Shown: positions 36,591 to 38,518 of the stretch, in pieces
How positions within the stretch are numbered: position 1 is the stretch's first letter
Layout of the letters: every line of letters starts with the position of its first letter
DNA from: Bacteroidia bacterium
GTDB taxonomy: Bacteria; Bacteroidota; Bacteroidia; UKL13-3
Length of the DNA: 38,518 bases
Direction: 5' to 3'
Assembly: GCA_023151275.1 (NCBI GenBank)
Contig: JAKLJI010000028.1
Span: 1-38,518 of the forward strand
Position numbers and translations under genes: made by a program
Notes under the pieces: generated by a model
Database searches by the model: none
What the model saw: the letters and a program-made list of their open reading frames with translations, nothing else
Told to the model about the DNA's origin: nothing

Positions 36591-36770
36591 TAGCACAGTT
36601 TTTAGACGGGCTTTCCTGATTTTGTAAGGGCTTTACAAAAAAATTGATTTGGCTTTGATATGTGCTTGTTCTCGTGTTCAACACAAAAATTTTTCAGGGC
36701 TTTTACAGGTGATTGATTTAGCTCTTTCAAAAAAGAAGTTCAAAGATTTGGTGCAACAGATTGGATAAAG

Positions 36771-36799
36771 CAAAAGCCCCGATTAATTCAGGGCTTTTG
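36771..36799 (-). terminator. Hairpin at the end of the first toxin-immunity pair
   Basis: CAAAAGCCC (36771-36779) and GGGCTTTTG (36791-36799) form a perfect 9-bp stem around an 11-nt loop. It overlaps the stop codon of the small membrane protein and would end the transcript of that pair, so downstream cassettes may need their own promoters. Confidence 0.65.
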
Positions 36800-37217
36800 G
36801 ACTTTGTTTCTCTTGTTCCATTTCCCAGTACGTACCACCGTAAGCTGGATAAACCACTTTTAACTCACATCCGTTAAGCAAAACTATTTTGTCAAATTCA
36901 AAATAATTGATACTGTCAAGTACTTTTCTGCCTTGTGGAATAAGACATGTGTCTGTTCCCAAGAAATCTGCATCCAAAACTAATTCACCACTATAATCAT
37001 TAAATATTTTTAGATGAACTTTATTTTGAGTTTTACTTTCTATATAATCAAACCAAAAACCACCATCCACACCGCCACTCCACACCGCATATTTAGGAAC
37101 ACTTCTATGCCTACTAGGTTCTGATGTATTAGGTACTCGTATTATAAACCACGTAAGTACAATACCGAACATCACTAATCCTAAAATCAATAAACCAATT
37201 TTTACACCTCGCTTCAT
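36783..37217 (-). CDS. Membrane-anchored small protein, probable immunity protein
   Basis: A 144-residue protein with one N-terminal helix (IGLLILGLVMFGIVLTWFII, residues 7-26) and an exported domain with aromatic and Asp-rich strands (GGFWFDYIES, DKIVLLNGCELKVVYP). It has no lipobox and is probably anchored in the inner membrane facing the periplasm. It starts 5 bp after the stop of the Rhs gene with the papain-like tip. Position, size and topology fit an immunity protein that blocks a cell-wall or periplasmic peptidase. I do not recognise the family. Confidence 0.65.
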   Translation of the reverse strand: MKRGVKIGLLILGLVMFGIVLTWFIIRVPNTSEPSRHRSVPKYAVWSGGVDGGFWFDYIESKTQNKVHLKIFNDYSGELVLDADFLGTDTCLIPQGRKVLDSINYFEFDKIVLLNGCELKVVYPAYGGTYWEMEQEKQSPKALN

Positions 37218-37222
37218 CTTAC

Positions 37223-38518
37223 TTATTTCTTTTTAGGTGCAGGCTTCTTAGCGTCACTTTCATCACCTTTACCGATAGTTGTCTTTTTAGCTTTAGCATC
37301 ATAAGTAACAGGAGCATTTCCTTCTTCCTGATATTCGTCAACAATATTTGTAGGTGTAGGATTGCTTATTGATGGTTGGTCAACTGTAGGGTCTTGATTA
37401 ATACAATCAGCAGCAAAAGTTCCGCAGTTATTTTCTGTCAATGTATAAGGTTCTCTATCCTTATCATAGTCTTTATTCCCTGGGTTACTTTCATTGTATT
37501 TACCATCAGCATATGCCTTCATTTCTTTGTACTTATCACTTTTTATGTATGCCCCTTCAATATTTCCTCCCTGTCCTGACTTTTGAGATATAATGCCCAT
37601 TGCTTTATTGACACTTTCTTCTGTCGCATTACCATCTTTATCAAAAGTGATTTTCCCAACGTCATACTTTCTTACACGCCCCTTAGTACCATCTTTTGTA
37701 GGATATCTTCCATATTCGTAATAGGTTGCTGCTCCAGTTTTATTATTTATAATTAAAACTCCAGCATGACCCAAGCCACCTATTTTTGGAGCTTTCCATT
37801 TTCCAACTTTTATTTCAGGGTCTATTTTATAATCAGGAAAAACAATTAGAATAGCATCCCTTCCATCTTTGTCAACGTAAATTAACGGGTTGTTTAGACA
37901 ATATGCGTAAGGAGAGATGCCAGGATATTTTGCAGCTAAGGGGTCTAAGCTTAAAAATCGTCCACCTAACCTTGGGTCTTGTATTCGAGCTTCAAAGTTA
38001 TAAGCATTTCCATCGCCATATATTTCGTTATCTTTTTCCTTACCGTTAAACCCGTAACGATATTCACTACCCTGCCAAGTTCTTCCAGCCAGCGAGGCTC
38101 CAAAGGGAGAATAATCTGTTGCAGATATACGCTCTGCTGTGAAGTTAATAAATGTAGTTCCTGTGAAGTTGGCTGTCTTTTTATCTGATACAACAGTTAA
38201 CACATTGCCCAAGTGATTTGCTAGTTCATAGCGCTTGGCTCCGCGTTCTAGTTGGTAGTTGCTGTACAGGTACATCACTTCTTCAGGGGTTTCAATTACG
38301 TATTCGTTGGTGGTGATTTGATTGTCGTTGTTTAGGTCGCGGGCTATGCGCTTGCTAATGGTTCTGTTGGCTTCGTAAACGCCTAATCTGCTTGATCCGT
38401 AGATATGCCATTCGTCCACTTTGATTTCATCTACATACAAATTGCTTTGTTGCGCAAATTCGGTTACCAATTGATCAAACATGCTTTGGCCAAAATGGGT
38501 CTTTATCTTCTGGAAGTA
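37223..38518 (-). CDS. Rhs/YD-repeat toxin with permuted NlpC/P60-like tip, N-terminus outside window
   Basis: The frame runs off the right edge; 431 residues are visible. Residues below count from the Met codon at 38482. The core includes FAQQSNLYVDEIKVDEWHIY, YELANHLGNVLTVVSDKK, ATDYSPFG and the junction PRLGGRFLSLDPLAAKYP. After VDKDGRD a tip of about 210 residues begins. It has GLGHAGVLIINNKTG with H239, a YYEYGRY strand, and NNCGTFAADC with C353. His before Cys, with these surroundings, is the order in circularly permuted NlpC/P60 (LRAT/YiiX-like) enzymes, which are thiol peptidases, amidases or acyltransferases. The end is Lys-rich (KKPAPKKK). A membrane-anchored protein starts 5 bp later. 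Confidence 0.8.
   Translation of the reverse strand, partial: YFQKIKTHFGQSMFDQLVTEFAQQSNLYVDEIKVDEWHIYGSSRLGVYEANRTISKRIARDLNNDNQITTNEYVIETPEEVMYLYSNYQLERGAKRYELANHLGNVLTVVSDKKTANFTGTTFINFTAERISATDYSPFGASLAGRTWQGSEYRYGFNGKEKDNEIYGDGNAYNFEARIQDPRLGGRFLSLDPLAAKYPGISPYAYCLNNPLIYVDKDGRDAILIVFPDYKIDPEIKVGKWKAPKIGGLGHAGVLIINNKTGAATYYEYGRYPTKDGTKGRVRKYDVGKITFDKDGNATEESVNKAMGIISQKSGQGGNIEGAYIKSDKYKEMKAYADGKYNESNPGNKDYDKDREPYTLTENNCGTFAADCINQDPTVDQPSISNPTPTNIVDEYQEEGNAPVTYDAKAKKTTIGKGDESDAKKPAPKKK

Overview
This window is almost certainly from a Bacteroidota chromosome. It has a type IX secretion (T9SS) cargo with a type B gliding-motility sorting tail next to a PorP/SprF protein, a second cargo with a type A tail, a TAnnTTTG-like -7 box, few recognisable Shine-Dalgarno sites and moderately AT-rich DNA. 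I cannot name the genus. No rRNA, tRNA or CRISPR array was recognised.

Layout: (1) 1-735 is a palindromic tandem array of 12 clear units plus one decayed unit, organised as a 285-bp higher-order repeat. (2) 843-3818 (-) is a Upf1/Dna2-like superfamily 1 helicase with a C-terminal DUF2726-like nuclease domain. (3) 3819-4558 is intergenic, with a stem-loop repeat and a promoter. (4) 4559-16983 (+) is a two-gene unit: a 3784-residue PKD-rich surface protein and its PorP/SprF partner, overlapping by 4 bp. (5) 16996-19796 holds an unrecognised gene and a 5'-truncated, nearly identical copy, which flank a KilA-N gene broken by a nonsense codon. (6) 19939-20598 (-) is thiamine pyrophosphokinase. (7) 20706-26279 (+) is a very large secreted choice-of-anchor I / 5'-nucleotidase fusion with a T9SS type A tail, closed by a strong hairpin. 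(8) 26451-38518 (-), and beyond the right edge, is an Rhs/YD-repeat toxin array.

The Rhs region is the accessory, most interesting part. At least seven pieces of Rhs core lie in the same orientation, each cut at a different point. Three carry intact and mutually unrelated C-terminal tips: a permuted NlpC/P60-like tip, an HEAGH metallopeptidase-like tip and an unrecognised tip. Each is followed at -4 to +6 bp by a small membrane, lipoprotein or secreted protein that is probably its immunity partner. A fourth such protein survives behind a core whose toxin has been lost. Three intracellular toxin-antitoxin modules (ParDE-like, MntA/HepT-like, HicBA-like) and a MITE-like element lie between the core fragments. 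The arrangement resembles the orphan rhs-CT cassette arrays of polymorphic toxin systems, where shared cores allow tips to be exchanged. The toxin-antitoxin modules may stabilise the array, but that is inference.
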